A stretch of 64,000 bases of DNA from NCBI RefSeq assembly GCF_029689945.1, contig NZ_CP121451.1, positions 2,108,001 to 2,172,000 of the forward strand, written 5' to 3'. Source of the DNA: Paenibacillus amylolyticus (GTDB lineage Bacteria; Bacillota; Bacilli; Paenibacillales; Paenibacillaceae). Shown piece after piece: positions 18,804 through 27,597 of the stretch. Each line of letters begins with the position of its first letter. Position 1 is the stretch's first letter. The notes under the pieces were generated by a model, which saw only the letters and a list, made by a program, of their open reading frames with translations, had not been told where the DNA came from and did no database searches. Both the position numbers and the translations under genes were made by a program.

Positions 18804-19349
18804 ATGTTTAAAGAACAGGAACTTCAACTGGATAAATGGTTCGCTTTCCGGTTGAGCGTGATGCTGGATAGCGGATTAATCAATTACAAGCATGTTCATC
18901 CGTTTTGTGATCAAATGATTGAAAAAAGTGACAAGCCGCCTTACTGGTTGATTGAAATTTCAATAGCAAAATTTCAGCCAGATACCATTCGTATTGTAAA
19001 TCAATATGCTTATGGGGAACCTTATGTAAACGAACCGTCAGATCTATACGACATGTATATTGCCTGTATGTTGCTAAAAGTTGAAACGAGGGAAATGTCA
19101 TGGGCGTCCTTTTTGTTAGCAGCAGGAAGTTATGCAGATGGTTACCAGCAGGTGAAAGAAGATTGTAGTTACTTCTATGATATGCTTAACGAGCTTGAGG
19201 ATTCGGAGTTCAACCTCATTATCGAGGCTCGGCAACAGCTAGAGATAAGAGCACTATTCGCCAATGAGATGGAGAAAATTATTCCGTTATACCAGATGTT
19301 TAAAAGATATTTCCGCAAATACCTTGCGACACATAAAGGGCAAGGATAA
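18804..19349 (+). CDS. Hypothetical protein, 181 aa
   Basis: The ATG follows AAAGGGG. The sequence is A/T-rich compared with its neighbours and encodes a soluble, mostly helical protein with many aromatic residues (YDMYIACMLLKVE, DCSYFYDMLNELED). No motif is recognised. Its position after the HEAT-like gene and before a strong terminator makes it the last gene of the cassette. It may be an immunity-type or defence-associated protein, which is a guess from context. Confidence 0.5.
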   Translation: MFKEQELQLDKWFAFRLSVMLDSGLINYKHVHPFCDQMIEKSDKPPYWLIEISIAKFQPDTIRIVNQYAYGEPYVNEPSDLYDMYIACMLLKVETREMSWASFLLAAGSYADGYQQVKEDCSYFYDMLNELEDSEFNLIIEARQQLEIRALFANEMEKIIPLYQMFKRYFRKYLATHKGQG

Positions 19350-19350
19350 A

Positions 19351-19407
19351 ACACACATCAAATCAGTCCCAGCTCATAGAGCGGGACCGAAGTGATGTGT
19401 GTTTTTA
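19351..19407 (+). terminator. Terminator after the 15.6-19.3 kb cassette
   Basis: ACACACATCA pairs with TGATGTGTGT (19351-19360 with 19393-19402), with an inner GTCCC/GGGAC stem; TTTTATTTT follows. Confidence 0.8.
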
Positions 19408-19440
19408 TTTTCTATTTCGATGATAAGAATCGTGCATGGA

Positions 19441-20550
19441 TTATTTCACTTTTTGTACAGATACCGCCATTTGCTCCAGTTGAGTGTGAGTCAATTGGTT
19501 ATTCGGTGAGCTGATGGTTACATAACGATCATCCAGTTTGAACGTGAGCATATCCGTTTGGTCTGGTGTATACCATTTGGCGGATACGCCATTAGGCAGT
19601 TTTACCGTTTTGCCATCATAGCTGAACGAGTAGTCTTTAGGAGATACCGTTACATTCATACGATTGAAAACAAAGTTTACACCATCGCCGCCTGCACCTA
19701 CGCTTTTGAACGTATCTCCAGCAACCATATGTTGTGGGGCATAGGCTGTTGTGAACCCGTCAAACTTCGCAAATGCTTTGCGAATGTTATCCAATTGTTG
19801 CTTGCTGTAGTTCACATCTGCGAATGCAGTGATCCCTTGATCATTGTTGCTGTTAGATTTTTGAACAGAGACAGCGACTTGTTGCAACTGAGCTTGACTC
19901 AACTTATGATCCGGCGAGCTAAGGGTAACGTAGCGATCATCCAGTTGGAACGTGAGCATGCCCGTTTGGTCTGGTGTGTACCATTTGGCGATAACGCCAT
20001 TGGACAGTTTCACGTCTTTGCTCGTATAACCGTCCGAATAATCTCTTGGAGATACATCCACTTTCATATGGTTGAAAACAAAGCTGACGCCGTCGCCACC
20101 TGCACCTACACTTTTGAACGTATCACCTGCGATCATCTGCTGAGGGGCATAAGCTGTCTCGAACCCATCGAATTGTGCAAAAGCCTTTTGAATTGCCTCT
20201 TTTTGTGCTGCGCTATACGTTACATTCGTCAAGGCCGAAGGATTGCTCGTGGCTTGGCCGATAATGACCTGACCTTTTTTGCCGTCATAGGATACAGGCA
20301 CATGTAGCGCATCGGCAAGGGCACGTACAGGCAGATAAGTAGAATTGTTATAGGTAATTGGAGCGAGTTTGTTGCCATTGCCATCAGTTGGTGAGTAAGC
20401 CGCGCCATCTACATTGAAGCTGATTCCATGGTTAAGGTATGCAGAGATTTTCTCCAGCTGCGTTCCGGCAAATACACCCGTCGCTCCTGTTAATGTCATG
20501 CCTAGTACCATCATCGTTGCTACGGATTTCTTCATGTTCTTTTTCATCAT
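19441..20550 (-). CDS. Secreted stalk-domain protein with a duplicated C-terminal module
   Basis: The ATG at 20550 has AAGGAG 6 bases upstream. The 369-residue protein starts with a signal peptide ending GVFAG, followed by one copper-amine-oxidase N-terminal-like (stalk) domain (NSTYLPVRALADALHVPVSY). Two closely similar modules of about 120 residues follow (about 105-230 and 250-369). Each contains AYAPQ, AGDTFKSVGAGGDGV, AKWYTPDQT and LDDRYVT. Stalk domains anchor or space surface proteins in Paenibacillus. The duplicated module is not recognised. The high identity of the two copies suggests a recent tandem duplication. Confidence 0.7.
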   Translation of the reverse strand: MMKKNMKKSVATMMVLGMTLTGATGVFAGTQLEKISAYLNHGISFNVDGAAYSPTDGNGNKLAPITYNNSTYLPVRALADALHVPVSYDGKKGQVIIGQATSNPSALTNVTYSAAQKEAIQKAFAQFDGFETAYAPQQMIAGDTFKSVGAGGDGVSFVFNHMKVDVSPRDYSDGYTSKDVKLSNGVIAKWYTPDQTGMLTFQLDDRYVTLSSPDHKLSQAQLQQVAVSVQKSNSNNDQGITAFADVNYSKQQLDNIRKAFAKFDGFTTAYAPQHMVAGDTFKSVGAGGDGVNFVFNRMNVTVSPKDYSFSYDGKTVKLPNGVSAKWYTPDQTDMLTFKLDDRYVTISSPNNQLTHTQLEQMAVSVQKVK

Positions 20551-20739
20551 ATATCTCTCCTTCAAGTTGGGGGTTGGTTTAGTTTAATGGGCTCGCTGTC
20601 CCTTATGGCTTAATATTAAACCCCGAACATATCCAGAATAATTCTGAATTATCTCCAACTTGTAAACATGTGTATAGAGACAGGAGACCAGCATCTGTCT
20701 GTTGAATAGATCGCATAGGATCAGAAACGAGGTGAAAGC

Positions 20740-21630
20740 ATGACAATTTTTCATTACGTGGCAGTTCAATATGACATTGGGAATATTGTAGAATTTAATG
20801 CTATAGAACACGGTAATAGTTCTAAAGCGATGTTGATTGAGTCTACACAAGGTAAGTTCGTTTTACGTAAACTGAGGAACGAACAACAGGCGTGGATTGA
20901 GTATGAAATGGTTCAGGCATTGGCAAACGTAAACATTTCACCATCCATGGTACAGACAAAATATAAGATTCCGTATATTACATATACTAATGAGATTTAT
21001 AATTTGCAGATCTACATAGAGGATTTGCTTCCGCGTTCCCAAAGTAACATTGACTTTGTTCGGTTAGGTCAGGTGATCGGTCTTTTTCATCGTACGACGA
21101 GTCATCTTAAGGTTGCTGGTATGGAAGATCGTTTCGAGTTATCTCAATTATGGGGTGAGGTTTCCAATGTAGTGTTAGCTTCGTCATCTGAACAAATTCG
21201 TACGTTAGCCCAGCTTACAGTGGAGTGTCTGGGATTTCGCAAAACGAACCATTCAGTCATTCATGGGGATCTGGGCATGTGGAATTTGTTGTTTACAAAA
21301 GAGTCTATCTACATTATTGATTTCGGTGAAGTAAGGATGGACGATCATCATTTTGATCTGGCAGCTGTACTAACTTCTACAATTCCCGCATCAACACATA
21401 GGCAAGAACTTGGAAAGATTATGGCTGACTTTGAAGAGGGTTATGTGCAGGAGAATGCTAATTTTAACAGGAGGCAGCTATACGAACAGTTACAAGTATG
21501 GATGTTACGCGGATTTTTGGCAGTAATCAGGGAGAGGGGAGATGGCCCCTCGACCATTGGATATGTAGAACGAAAACGGAAGCTGCTAGGCATGTTTGAA
21601 CGTATTCTTTGCCGAATCGAAACATTTTAG
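20740..21630 (+). CDS. Aminoglycoside phosphotransferase (APH)-fold kinase
   Basis: The ATG follows GAGGTG. The 296-residue protein has the APH/choline-kinase core: an N-terminal lobe (FVLRKLRNEQQAWIEYEM), the catalytic loop HGDLGMWNLLF and the metal-binding IDFGE. Such proteins phosphorylate small molecules, including antibiotics, choline, homoserine or spore-coat targets; the substrate cannot be read here. Its stop overlaps by 4 bases the stop of the convergent small membrane gene. Confidence 0.78.
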   Translation: MTIFHYVAVQYDIGNIVEFNAIEHGNSSKAMLIESTQGKFVLRKLRNEQQAWIEYEMVQALANVNISPSMVQTKYKIPYITYTNEIYNLQIYIEDLLPRSQSNIDFVRLGQVIGLFHRTTSHLKVAGMEDRFELSQLWGEVSNVVLASSSEQIRTLAQLTVECLGFRKTNHSVIHGDLGMWNLLFTKESIYIIDFGEVRMDDHHFDLAAVLTSTIPASTHRQELGKIMADFEEGYVQENANFNRRQLYEQLQVWMLRGFLAVIRERGDGPSTIGYVERKRKLLGMFERILCRIETF

Positions 21631-21833
21631 TTGAAGAGATAGAGAATTAGTCCGCCAAAACCAAGTACAATTGCACCAACGTATACATAGGAAAGTTTGC
21701 TTAGGTTTTGCTTTGTGCGGCGGTCATATTCGGGGTTGCTGGTCTGATTGGCTTTGGAATTTCCGATAATCAGGGTAGCAACACCTCCAAACAAGGCGAT
21801 ACCTATAATTAAAATATAAGGCAACCAGGTCAT
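21627..21833 (-). CDS. Small membrane protein with two transmembrane helices, 68 aa
   Basis: The ATG at 21833 has GGAGG 7 bases upstream. The two hydrophobic segments are residues 4-22 (LPYILIIGIALFGGVATLII) and about 49-67, separated by a polar loop rich in Asn/Arg/Lys. No family is recognised. It ends within the last codons of the convergent kinase gene (4-base overlap). Confidence 0.65.
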   Translation of the reverse strand: MTWLPYILIIGIALFGGVATLIIGNSKANQTSNPEYDRRTKQNLSKLSYVYVGAIVLGFGGLILYLFN

Positions 21834-22025
21834 GAATGGACCTCCTTCGCGAATAAGTTGATATGTCTTTATTGTACTTCAAGATAACCTTTGATGTAAG
21901 CTTTAGTTGAGAAATAAAGGGAAATGAAGTAACTGTCTTACAGTATGTAGGTAGTCTTGGATCAGAAAGATCACTATAATTTTAGTTTTTTTAACTCAAA
22001 AAAACCTTGATACAACAGGCATTCG

Positions 22026-22058
22026 CAGCTTTCTTCACGGAAAGCTGTGATTTTTTTT
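22026..22058 (+). terminator. Terminator-like hairpin in the leader of the gene at 22162
   Basis: CAGCTTTC-6-GAAAGCTG followed by eight T. No gene ends upstream on the plus strand nearby, so it may be an attenuator or may protect against read-through. The rest of the 21834-22161 gap shows no other feature. Confidence 0.55.
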
Positions 22059-22161
22059 GCCCAAAGAGTGATCCAGATTAGAGAACCCTGCGTTACACCC
22101 TATGAAGACGACGACGAGGAAAGAAATTATACACAAAACATAATCGAGGAGTGAACACGTA

Positions 22162-23790
22162 ATGAAAATGAAAATGAAGAAGTTTATCGCGCCTGTACTT
22201 AGCTTGACACTATTGATGCCGGGAATCGCTGGAGCAGCTTCCGCAGCACAGACACCAATGACAATGATGAAAGCATCCGTGAATACACCTGCGGCTGACT
22301 TGAGAGCAAACCTGGACCACCTGCTGTCCGAGCACTTTGCACTCGCAGTAACGGCAATGGCCAAAGCATATGACGGAGCAAAAGATGCAGATGCAGCCTA
22401 CAAAGCACTCGACCAGAATGCACTGGATATGCAACCAGCGATTGCTTCCCTATATGGTGAGGCAGGTGCCAAAGAATTCGAACGCATCTTCCGCGCTCAT
22501 AACAAATACACCGATGATCTGGTGAAAGCAACCAAAATGGGCAACCAGGCTGGGATCAAACAAGCACAGGCAAACATCAACGGTTTCGTGGATGAGTTCT
22601 CCACATTCCTGAGCACAGCTACCGAAGGCAAATTGCCAAAAGCAGCAGCCAAACAAGCGCTGCAAGTACATGAAGATCTCGTGCAAAAAGTATTTGATGA
22701 GTATGTAGCTGGAGATTATGCTGATGCATACAAGGCTTACCGTGAAGGTTTCAAAGAAATGTTCGACGTAAGTAAGGCACTTTCCACAGCAATTACTACA
22801 CAAATGCCTGAGAAATTCGAAAATACCAAAGCGGATACCAAAGCAGCTGATCTGAGATCTGCACTCAACCACTTGGCTTCCGAACACTTTGCGCTTTCGG
22901 CTCTGCAAATGCAAGAGGAATTTGATGGACGTACAGCCGCTTCCAACGCACTGATTACAGCTGAAGCTGGAAATACAGCTGACTTCAAAGCAGCGATTGC
23001 TTCCGTTTACGGTAACGATGGTGCCAATGCTTTCGAGAAAATTTGGGTAACCAATCACGTTAATGCGCAAAGCGACTATGTAAAAGCCGTGAAAAACAAC
23101 GATGCTGCGGCTCGTGCAGCAGTAGAGAAACGTATTGACGGATTTACAACAGAATTCGCGACATTCCTGGATTCCGCAACAGCTGGCAATCTGCCAAAAG
23201 CAGCAGGACAACAAGCCCTGACAACACATGAAAATCAAGTGCAAAACGTATTGAATCAATATGCAGCAGGCAACTATGATGCTTCTTACACAACGAATCG
23301 TGAAGGCTTCAAAGTGATGTTTGGTGTAGGTCAAGCCTTGGGTAACGCGATTGTGACTCAATTTAACGACAAATTCCAAGAGCCAGCAACACCTGCACCA
23401 GCGCCAGAAATGACAACGGTGTGGATGCAACTGAACAGCAAAATGCTGAAAATTAACGACAAAACAACCAACATGGATACCACACCAGTGCTTTGGAAAA
23501 ACACAACATACATTCCACTGCGTTTCTTGAGTGAAGGTATTGGCGCAACGGTGAAATGGGACAAAAAAGCACAACAAGTAACGGTAATGGCTGGCGATGA
23601 TACCCTTGAATTCTGGGTGAACAACAACGTTATGGAAGTCAACGGCGTGAAGAAAAACGTGGGTGCTACGGTATTTGTAAACAAAGATGGACGTACGCAA
23701 GTACCTCTGCGTTTCATTGCTGAACTTCTGAACTGGGACGTGAAATGGGCACAAAAAGATGGTTCCATTACGCTGACTAAATCCATGTAA
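22162..23790 (+). CDS. Secreted protein: two helical repeats plus copper-amine-oxidase-like stalk domain
   Basis: The product has 542 residues; the ATG has GAGGAG 10 bases upstream. A signal peptide ends at about residue 29 (AGAASAA). Two homologous helical repeats lie at about 43-215 and 225-395, each with ADLRxxLxHLxSEHFAL, FLxxATxGxLPKAA and YAxGxYxxxY. Residues 410-542 form a stalk domain with two YIPLRFL/VPLRFIAELL strands. The His/Glu-rich helices (SEHFAL near repeat starts) recall metal-binding or hemerythrin-like bundles, but this is only a suggestion. Probably a surface or matrix protein. Confidence 0.75.
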   Translation: MKMKMKKFIAPVLSLTLLMPGIAGAASAAQTPMTMMKASVNTPAADLRANLDHLLSEHFALAVTAMAKAYDGAKDADAAYKALDQNALDMQPAIASLYGEAGAKEFERIFRAHNKYTDDLVKATKMGNQAGIKQAQANINGFVDEFSTFLSTATEGKLPKAAAKQALQVHEDLVQKVFDEYVAGDYADAYKAYREGFKEMFDVSKALSTAITTQMPEKFENTKADTKAADLRSALNHLASEHFALSALQMQEEFDGRTAASNALITAEAGNTADFKAAIASVYGNDGANAFEKIWVTNHVNAQSDYVKAVKNNDAAARAAVEKRIDGFTTEFATFLDSATAGNLPKAAGQQALTTHENQVQNVLNQYAAGNYDASYTTNREGFKVMFGVGQALGNAIVTQFNDKFQEPATPAPAPEMTTVWMQLNSKMLKINDKTTNMDTTPVLWKNTTYIPLRFLSEGIGATVKWDKKAQQVTVMAGDDTLEFWVNNNVMEVNGVKKNVGATVFVNKDGRTQVPLRFIAELLNWDVKWAQKDGSITLTKSM

Positions 23791-23823
23791 TACAACGTTT
23801 TTCATAACAGAATCAACCAAAAG

Positions 23824-23848
23824 AGCTGCCCATACGGCAGCTTTTTTG
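23824..23848 (+). terminator. Terminator after the stalk-domain gene
   Basis: AGCTGCC-5-GGCAGCT followed by six T. Confidence 0.85.
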
Positions 23849-23978
23849 GTTTCACCCATAAGTTCAAATATTTGGTATAATCATCGAGAATGACCTACAT
23901 AACAGCTGGGATAGCCGATGGAGTCTAGAATGAGGTATGATAATTTGGTATAAGCAAAATGAAGAGGGGGACAGAGGA

Positions 23979-24427
23979 ATGAGTACATCATCAAAATCGG
24001 AGCGTCCAGCGAGAAATGTGGATACCCGGTTATTTGTTGCTTGGGCCGTTTCCGTTATTGCAACAGGGGGAGTCTCTATTTCAGTGAGATCAAGGGATAT
24101 CTACCATGTGATCTGTGCTGGTATCAGCGTATATTTATGTATCCACTAACGATTTTATTGGGTATTGCCTACTTCAAGGATGACGTGGGCATCACGAAAT
24201 ACGTACTCCCACTTAGTTTTGTCGGTGGCGGCATTTCGTTATATCACGTAACGATCCAGCGTATTTTTTCGGCTACAGGTAATGCCGTAGCGTGTGGCAA
24301 GGTTCCGTGTTATACCGACTATCTGAACTGGTTTGGTTTCATCACCATTCCACTACTCGCACTGATCGCCTTTATTATCATCATCGTGATGCTGTGGGGT
24401 ATCGGCAAAACACCCAAATCTTCTTGA
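23979..24427 (+). CDS. Disulfide-bond oxidoreductase BdbC/DsbB-like, frameshifted
   Basis: The ATG at 23979 follows GAGGGGG. Restoring one G in the G5 run 24066-24070 joins the first helix to GSLYFSEIKGYLPCDLCWYQ and gives 149 residues, close to B. subtilis BdbC. The four-helix membrane protein has the two essential Cys pairs: PCDLC after the first helix and ACGKVPC in the second external loop. It reoxidises a BdbD/DsbA-type thiol oxidase using quinone. The next gene, 19 bases away, encodes a YtkA/FixH-like lipoprotein, probably co-transcribed. Confidence 0.85.
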
Positions 24428-24446
24428 TAAGAAAGGACAGATGGTG

Positions 24447-24890
24447 ATGAGCGGACAAGCTCGTTGGTTCATGCCCTTCATTGTTTTGGTCCTCCTGACA
24501 GTAGGATGCTCCTATGAGGAACAGTCACAATCGGGTGAGATGCCAGAGATGATCAAAGTGAAACTTGTCGTTCCAGAGAAGGCTTCTCTTCATAAACCAA
24601 TACAGTTGCAGGTGAAGCTCACACAGGGAGATGCACCGTTAAGCGATGCTGACCATGTGCAATTCCAGATCTGGAATGAACTTGATGATCCGCCTTCTGT
24701 ATCTCCGGAGCAAGGTATGATGACAGCTGAAGAACTGGAGAATCAGGGGGCTATTACTGCCAATGAGACAGAGGAAGGGCTGTATGAAATCCAGTATACC
24801 TTTGAAGAACCAGGTACGTATGTGGTACAGGTCCATGTTACGCACGGAGCAATGCATAGCATGCCGAGAGCAAGAATTGTGGCGGAATGA
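24447..24890 (+). CDS. YtkA/FixH-like lipoprotein
   Basis: A signal peptide ends in the lipobox LLTVGCS, and the mature domain is an Ig-like beta sandwich (KVKLVVPEKASLHKPI, YEIQYTFEEPGTYVVQVHV), as in YtkA/FixH-like proteins. The ATG at 24447 suits AAAGGA best; ATG 24441 is an alternative. His residues in the last strand (HVTHGAMHSM) could bind copper, as proposed for related cytochrome-oxidase assembly proteins. It follows bdbC and probably acts outside the membrane. Confidence 0.72.
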   Translation: MSGQARWFMPFIVLVLLTVGCSYEEQSQSGEMPEMIKVKLVVPEKASLHKPIQLQVKLTQGDAPLSDADHVQFQIWNELDDPPSVSPEQGMMTAEELENQGAITANETEEGLYEIQYTFEEPGTYVVQVHVTHGAMHSMPRARIVAE

Positions 24891-24981
24891 AGCAGCGGCG
24901 GATACCAAGGGTTTGGTTCAGCGTTAGCAATAGGTTTATAATGTTAAAGGTATGAAGAATGTTGTAGGAAAAGAGGCTGTT

Positions 24982-26013
24982 ATGGCAACTATTCATGATG
25001 TTGCACTCAGGGCAGGAGTTTCTGTAACTACCGTCTCGCGTGTATTAAACAACCGGGGATATATCAGTCAGAAGACTCGGGACAAAGTGTATCAAACCAT
25101 GGATGAACTGAACTATCGCCCCAACGAAATTGCCCGTTCTCTTCTGCGTAAGCAATCCAATGTGATAGGCTTGATTATTCCCGATGTATCTCATCCGTTT
25201 TTTGGAGAACTGGCTAACTATGTTGAGTACCATGCATACCAGAATGGATTTAAAATTATGTTATGCAACTCCCACATGGACCCTTCCAAAGAGCGTGAAT
25301 ATGTGGAAATGCTCAAGGGGAATCGCGTGGATGGCATTATTATGGGAAGTCATACATTGGAAGTCGATGAGTATATGAACCTGCATTCCCCAATTGTGAC
25401 CTTTGATCGTAAGATCGGTGAAGACATCCCTTTTATCTCATCTGATAACTATCAGGGAGGGGTTATGGCTGCTGAATTGCTACTCTCGAAGAACAGACGG
25501 CATTTGGCACATATTTGCGGTAATTTGGAATTGCAAATGCTCTCCAATCGCCGGACGACAGGTTTCGTTGATACATTGCAGGCTCATGGAGTCAAGCCGG
25601 TCATGATTCATGAAACCGATCTGAATGTGTTTGATCAGCATCAGTATACGGAATTGGTGGATAAGCTGCTTGCACAACACCCGGAGGTGGATGGGCTGTT
25701 TGTAACGAGTGATCTGATGGCGGTGCATGCGCTGAAGCAGATCGTGTTAGGTGGGCGCAAGGTACCTGATGAGATCGCTATTGTAGGTTATGATGACAGT
25801 CGTGCGGCAGGGTATACGGTGCCTGGCATAACAACGATTAGGCAGCCGGTGGAGGCTATGGCTAAGCTGGCGATTGATCTGATTCGGCGTCAGATCGCGG
25901 AAGAGAAGATCGGAATGGAGCATATTTTGCCAGTTACCTTAGTGGAGAAGAGACGACCTGATACAGGTCGTTTTTTCCTGTTTGTCCTTTTGCCTCGAAA
26001 AAATCAAGGATAA
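24982..26013 (+). CDS. LacI-family repressor of the sucrose/fructan operon
   Basis: The ATG at 24982 follows AAAGAGG. The N-terminal helix-turn-helix (TIHDVALRAGVSVTTVSRVL) and hinge (NYRPNEIARSL) are followed by a periplasmic-binding-protein-like sensor domain (about 60-325). It lies just upstream of the sugar operon with LacI-type palindromes in between. The last 19 residues (from RPDTGRFF) read through a terminator hairpin. One base inserted near 25950 would end the protein at VEKRTT with TGA at 25958-25960, more typical of the family. So the 3' end may carry an indel. Confidence 0.88.
   Translation: MATIHDVALRAGVSVTTVSRVLNNRGYISQKTRDKVYQTMDELNYRPNEIARSLLRKQSNVIGLIIPDVSHPFFGELANYVEYHAYQNGFKIMLCNSHMDPSKEREYVEMLKGNRVDGIIMGSHTLEVDEYMNLHSPIVTFDRKIGEDIPFISSDNYQGGVMAAELLLSKNRRHLAHICGNLELQMLSNRRTTGFVDTLQAHGVKPVMIHETDLNVFDQHQYTELVDKLLAQHPEVDGLFVTSDLMAVHALKQIVLGGRKVPDEIAIVGYDDSRAAGYTVPGITTIRQPVEAMAKLAIDLIRRQIAEEKIGMEHILPVTLVEKRRPDTGRFFLFVLLPRKNQG
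25953..25976 (+). terminator. Terminator overlapping the lacI-like 3' end
   Basis: ACGACCTG-3-CAGGTCGT followed by six T, lying inside the annotated coding end. Confidence 0.75.
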
Positions 26014-26031
26014 ATATTTTTTTTAAATGGT

Positions 26032-26065
26032 ATGTCAAACGATTGACATGTCAAACCTTTGACAT
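26032..26065 (+). promoter_or_regulatory. Two overlapping LacI-type operators
   Basis: Box 1 (26032-26049): ATGTCAA, ACGA, TTGACAT. Box 2 (26048-26065): ATGTCAAA, CC, TTTGACAT. Both are perfect inverted repeats 16 bases apart, and they cover the -35 and the spacer of the promoter. Probable target of the adjacent LacI-type repressor. Confidence 0.8.
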
Positions 26066-26071
26066 TATAAT
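26043..26071 (+). promoter_or_regulatory. Sigma-A promoter of the sucrose/fructan operon
   Basis: TTGACA (26043-26048), exactly 17 bases, TATAAT (26066-26071): a consensus promoter. Start expected near 26078. Confidence 0.82.
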
Positions 26072-26077
26072 TCGATT

Positions 26078-26091
26078 TGTAAGCGTTTCCT
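26078..26091 (+). promoter_or_regulatory. cre box (CcpA site) at the transcription start
   Basis: TGTAAGCGTTTCCT matches the cre consensus TGWAARCGYTWNCW throughout. It lies at about +1, a position where CcpA represses. Confidence 0.8.
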
Positions 26092-26121
26092 TTTAAACTA
26101 CTGATCGGGGGCCATAACAAG

Positions 26122-27450
26122 ATGAAAAGAGAACAGAGATGGATGATGAAATTATCGGTATTGTCTTTGATTATGATGCTTGTATTGTCAGCATGTGGAA
26201 GTAAAGCAGCGACGGAGTCCAACTCCTCCTCTGAGGGGAGCAGCAGTGAGAGTGTCAAAATCACCTTGCTCAATTCCAAGTCGGAAATTAACAGTCAGCT
26301 GGAGCAAGCGGCTAAAGACTTCCATGCCGAAAATCCAAATGTCACACTAGAAATTGTACCTGTAGGCAGTGGACAGTCTCCGTTTGAAAAAGCGTCTGCT
26401 TTGTATGCTTCCGGCAGTCCTACAACGATGATGATGCTGGATACAGGGGATGTCGAGAAATTCAAGGATCGTGTTCTGGATCTCACATCCGAGTCTTGGA
26501 TGAAGGACGCTGTGGAGAATAGCACAGCGGCTACGACGTTTGATGGCAAAAATTATGCCTTCCCGTTCTCTATTGAAGGATATGGATTCATCTATAACCA
26601 GAATGTTTTGGATCAGGCAGTAGGTGGAACATTTGATCCAAAGTCTGTACAGACCACTGCACAACTTGATGAGTTGTTCCAAAAGATCGCTGCTACTGGA
26701 AAATCACCTTTAATTGTATCTCCGATGGATTGGTCGCTTGGTGCGCATTATCTGGGGCTTGCATATGGTGGGCAGTCGCCGGACCGTGGGAAGGTGGATC
26801 AATTCATAACTGATCTGAAGGCAGGTCAAGTGGACCTTGCTTCCAACGCCGTGTTTAATGGCTTGTTAGATACATTTGATCTGATGAAAACCTACAATAT
26901 TGACAAGGCTTCTCCCCTGTCCGGAACTTATGAACGTGGACCTGAGGTGCTTGGCAAGGGTGAGGTTGGCATCTGGTTCCAGGGCAACTGGGCATGGCCG
27001 CAAATTTCAAGCTTTGATACAGCAGATGGAAAATACGGCTTCCTGCCAGTACCTGTGAGCAATAATGCAGATGATTTCGGTAATACGCAAATCTCTGCTG
27101 CCGTATCCAAACGAATATTGTTGGATAAGGAAAAGAGCACACCAGCACAACAGGAAGCTGCGAAGAAATTTTTGGATTGGATTGTTTATAACGAAAAGGG
27201 TCAGGATTTCCTGGTGAATCAAGCCAGTATTATTCCGGCATTCAGCAACATTACACTGGAGCCGACCGATCCGCTTGGCAAGTCCATTAGTGAATACATC
27301 AAGGCAGGCAAAATCGAGGAATCAATGAGTACACTCCCTGCGGATCACTGGTCCAAACTGGGTGCGTCCATGCAGAAATACTTGGCTGACGTCATTGACC
27401 GTGCCGGACTTGCGAGCGAAATTCAGGCATACTGGAGCAACGTGAAATAA
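26122..27450 (+). CDS. Sugar-binding lipoprotein of the sucrose/fructan ABC importer
   Basis: The product has 442 residues and starts 56 bases after the operator/cre region. A signal peptide with lipobox VLSACGS, Ser-rich linker, then a family 1 solute-binding fold (LEQAAKDFHAENPNVTLEIV near residue 55 and VGIWFQGNWAWPQI near 275, the sugar-site aromatic strand). First gene of an operon of binding protein, two permeases and a GH32 enzyme, so sucrose or short fructans are the likely ligand. No ATPase is encoded here. Confidence 0.85.
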   Translation: MKREQRWMMKLSVLSLIMMLVLSACGSKAATESNSSSEGSSSESVKITLLNSKSEINSQLEQAAKDFHAENPNVTLEIVPVGSGQSPFEKASALYASGSPTTMMMLDTGDVEKFKDRVLDLTSESWMKDAVENSTAATTFDGKNYAFPFSIEGYGFIYNQNVLDQAVGGTFDPKSVQTTAQLDELFQKIAATGKSPLIVSPMDWSLGAHYLGLAYGGQSPDRGKVDQFITDLKAGQVDLASNAVFNGLLDTFDLMKTYNIDKASPLSGTYERGPEVLGKGEVGIWFQGNWAWPQISSFDTADGKYGFLPVPVSNNADDFGNTQISAAVSKRILLDKEKSTPAQQEAAKKFLDWIVYNEKGQDFLVNQASIIPAFSNITLEPTDPLGKSISEYIKAGKIEESMSTLPADHWSKLGASMQKYLADVIDRAGLASEIQAYWSNVK

Positions 27451-27597
27451 AGGAATTCATTTTAGCCCTGAGCAGCACATAGAGAGAGACTTGCGGTACG
27501 CCGGAGATGATGGATGTACAGCTTCCACACGAGGTCTGTTCGACTTGTTTCCGGCACAACCGTTAGGCTAATTATTTGGATAGAGTGGAGGTTGACA

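Noticed and set aside
19558..20307. A 249-residue plus-strand frame
   Set aside because: Antisense to the duplicated-module stalk gene, with no start context.
22450..23859. A 469-residue open frame on the minus strand
   Set aside because: It lies opposite the secreted stalk-domain gene, has no ribosome site and is Cys/His/Phe-rich in a way typical of antisense frames.
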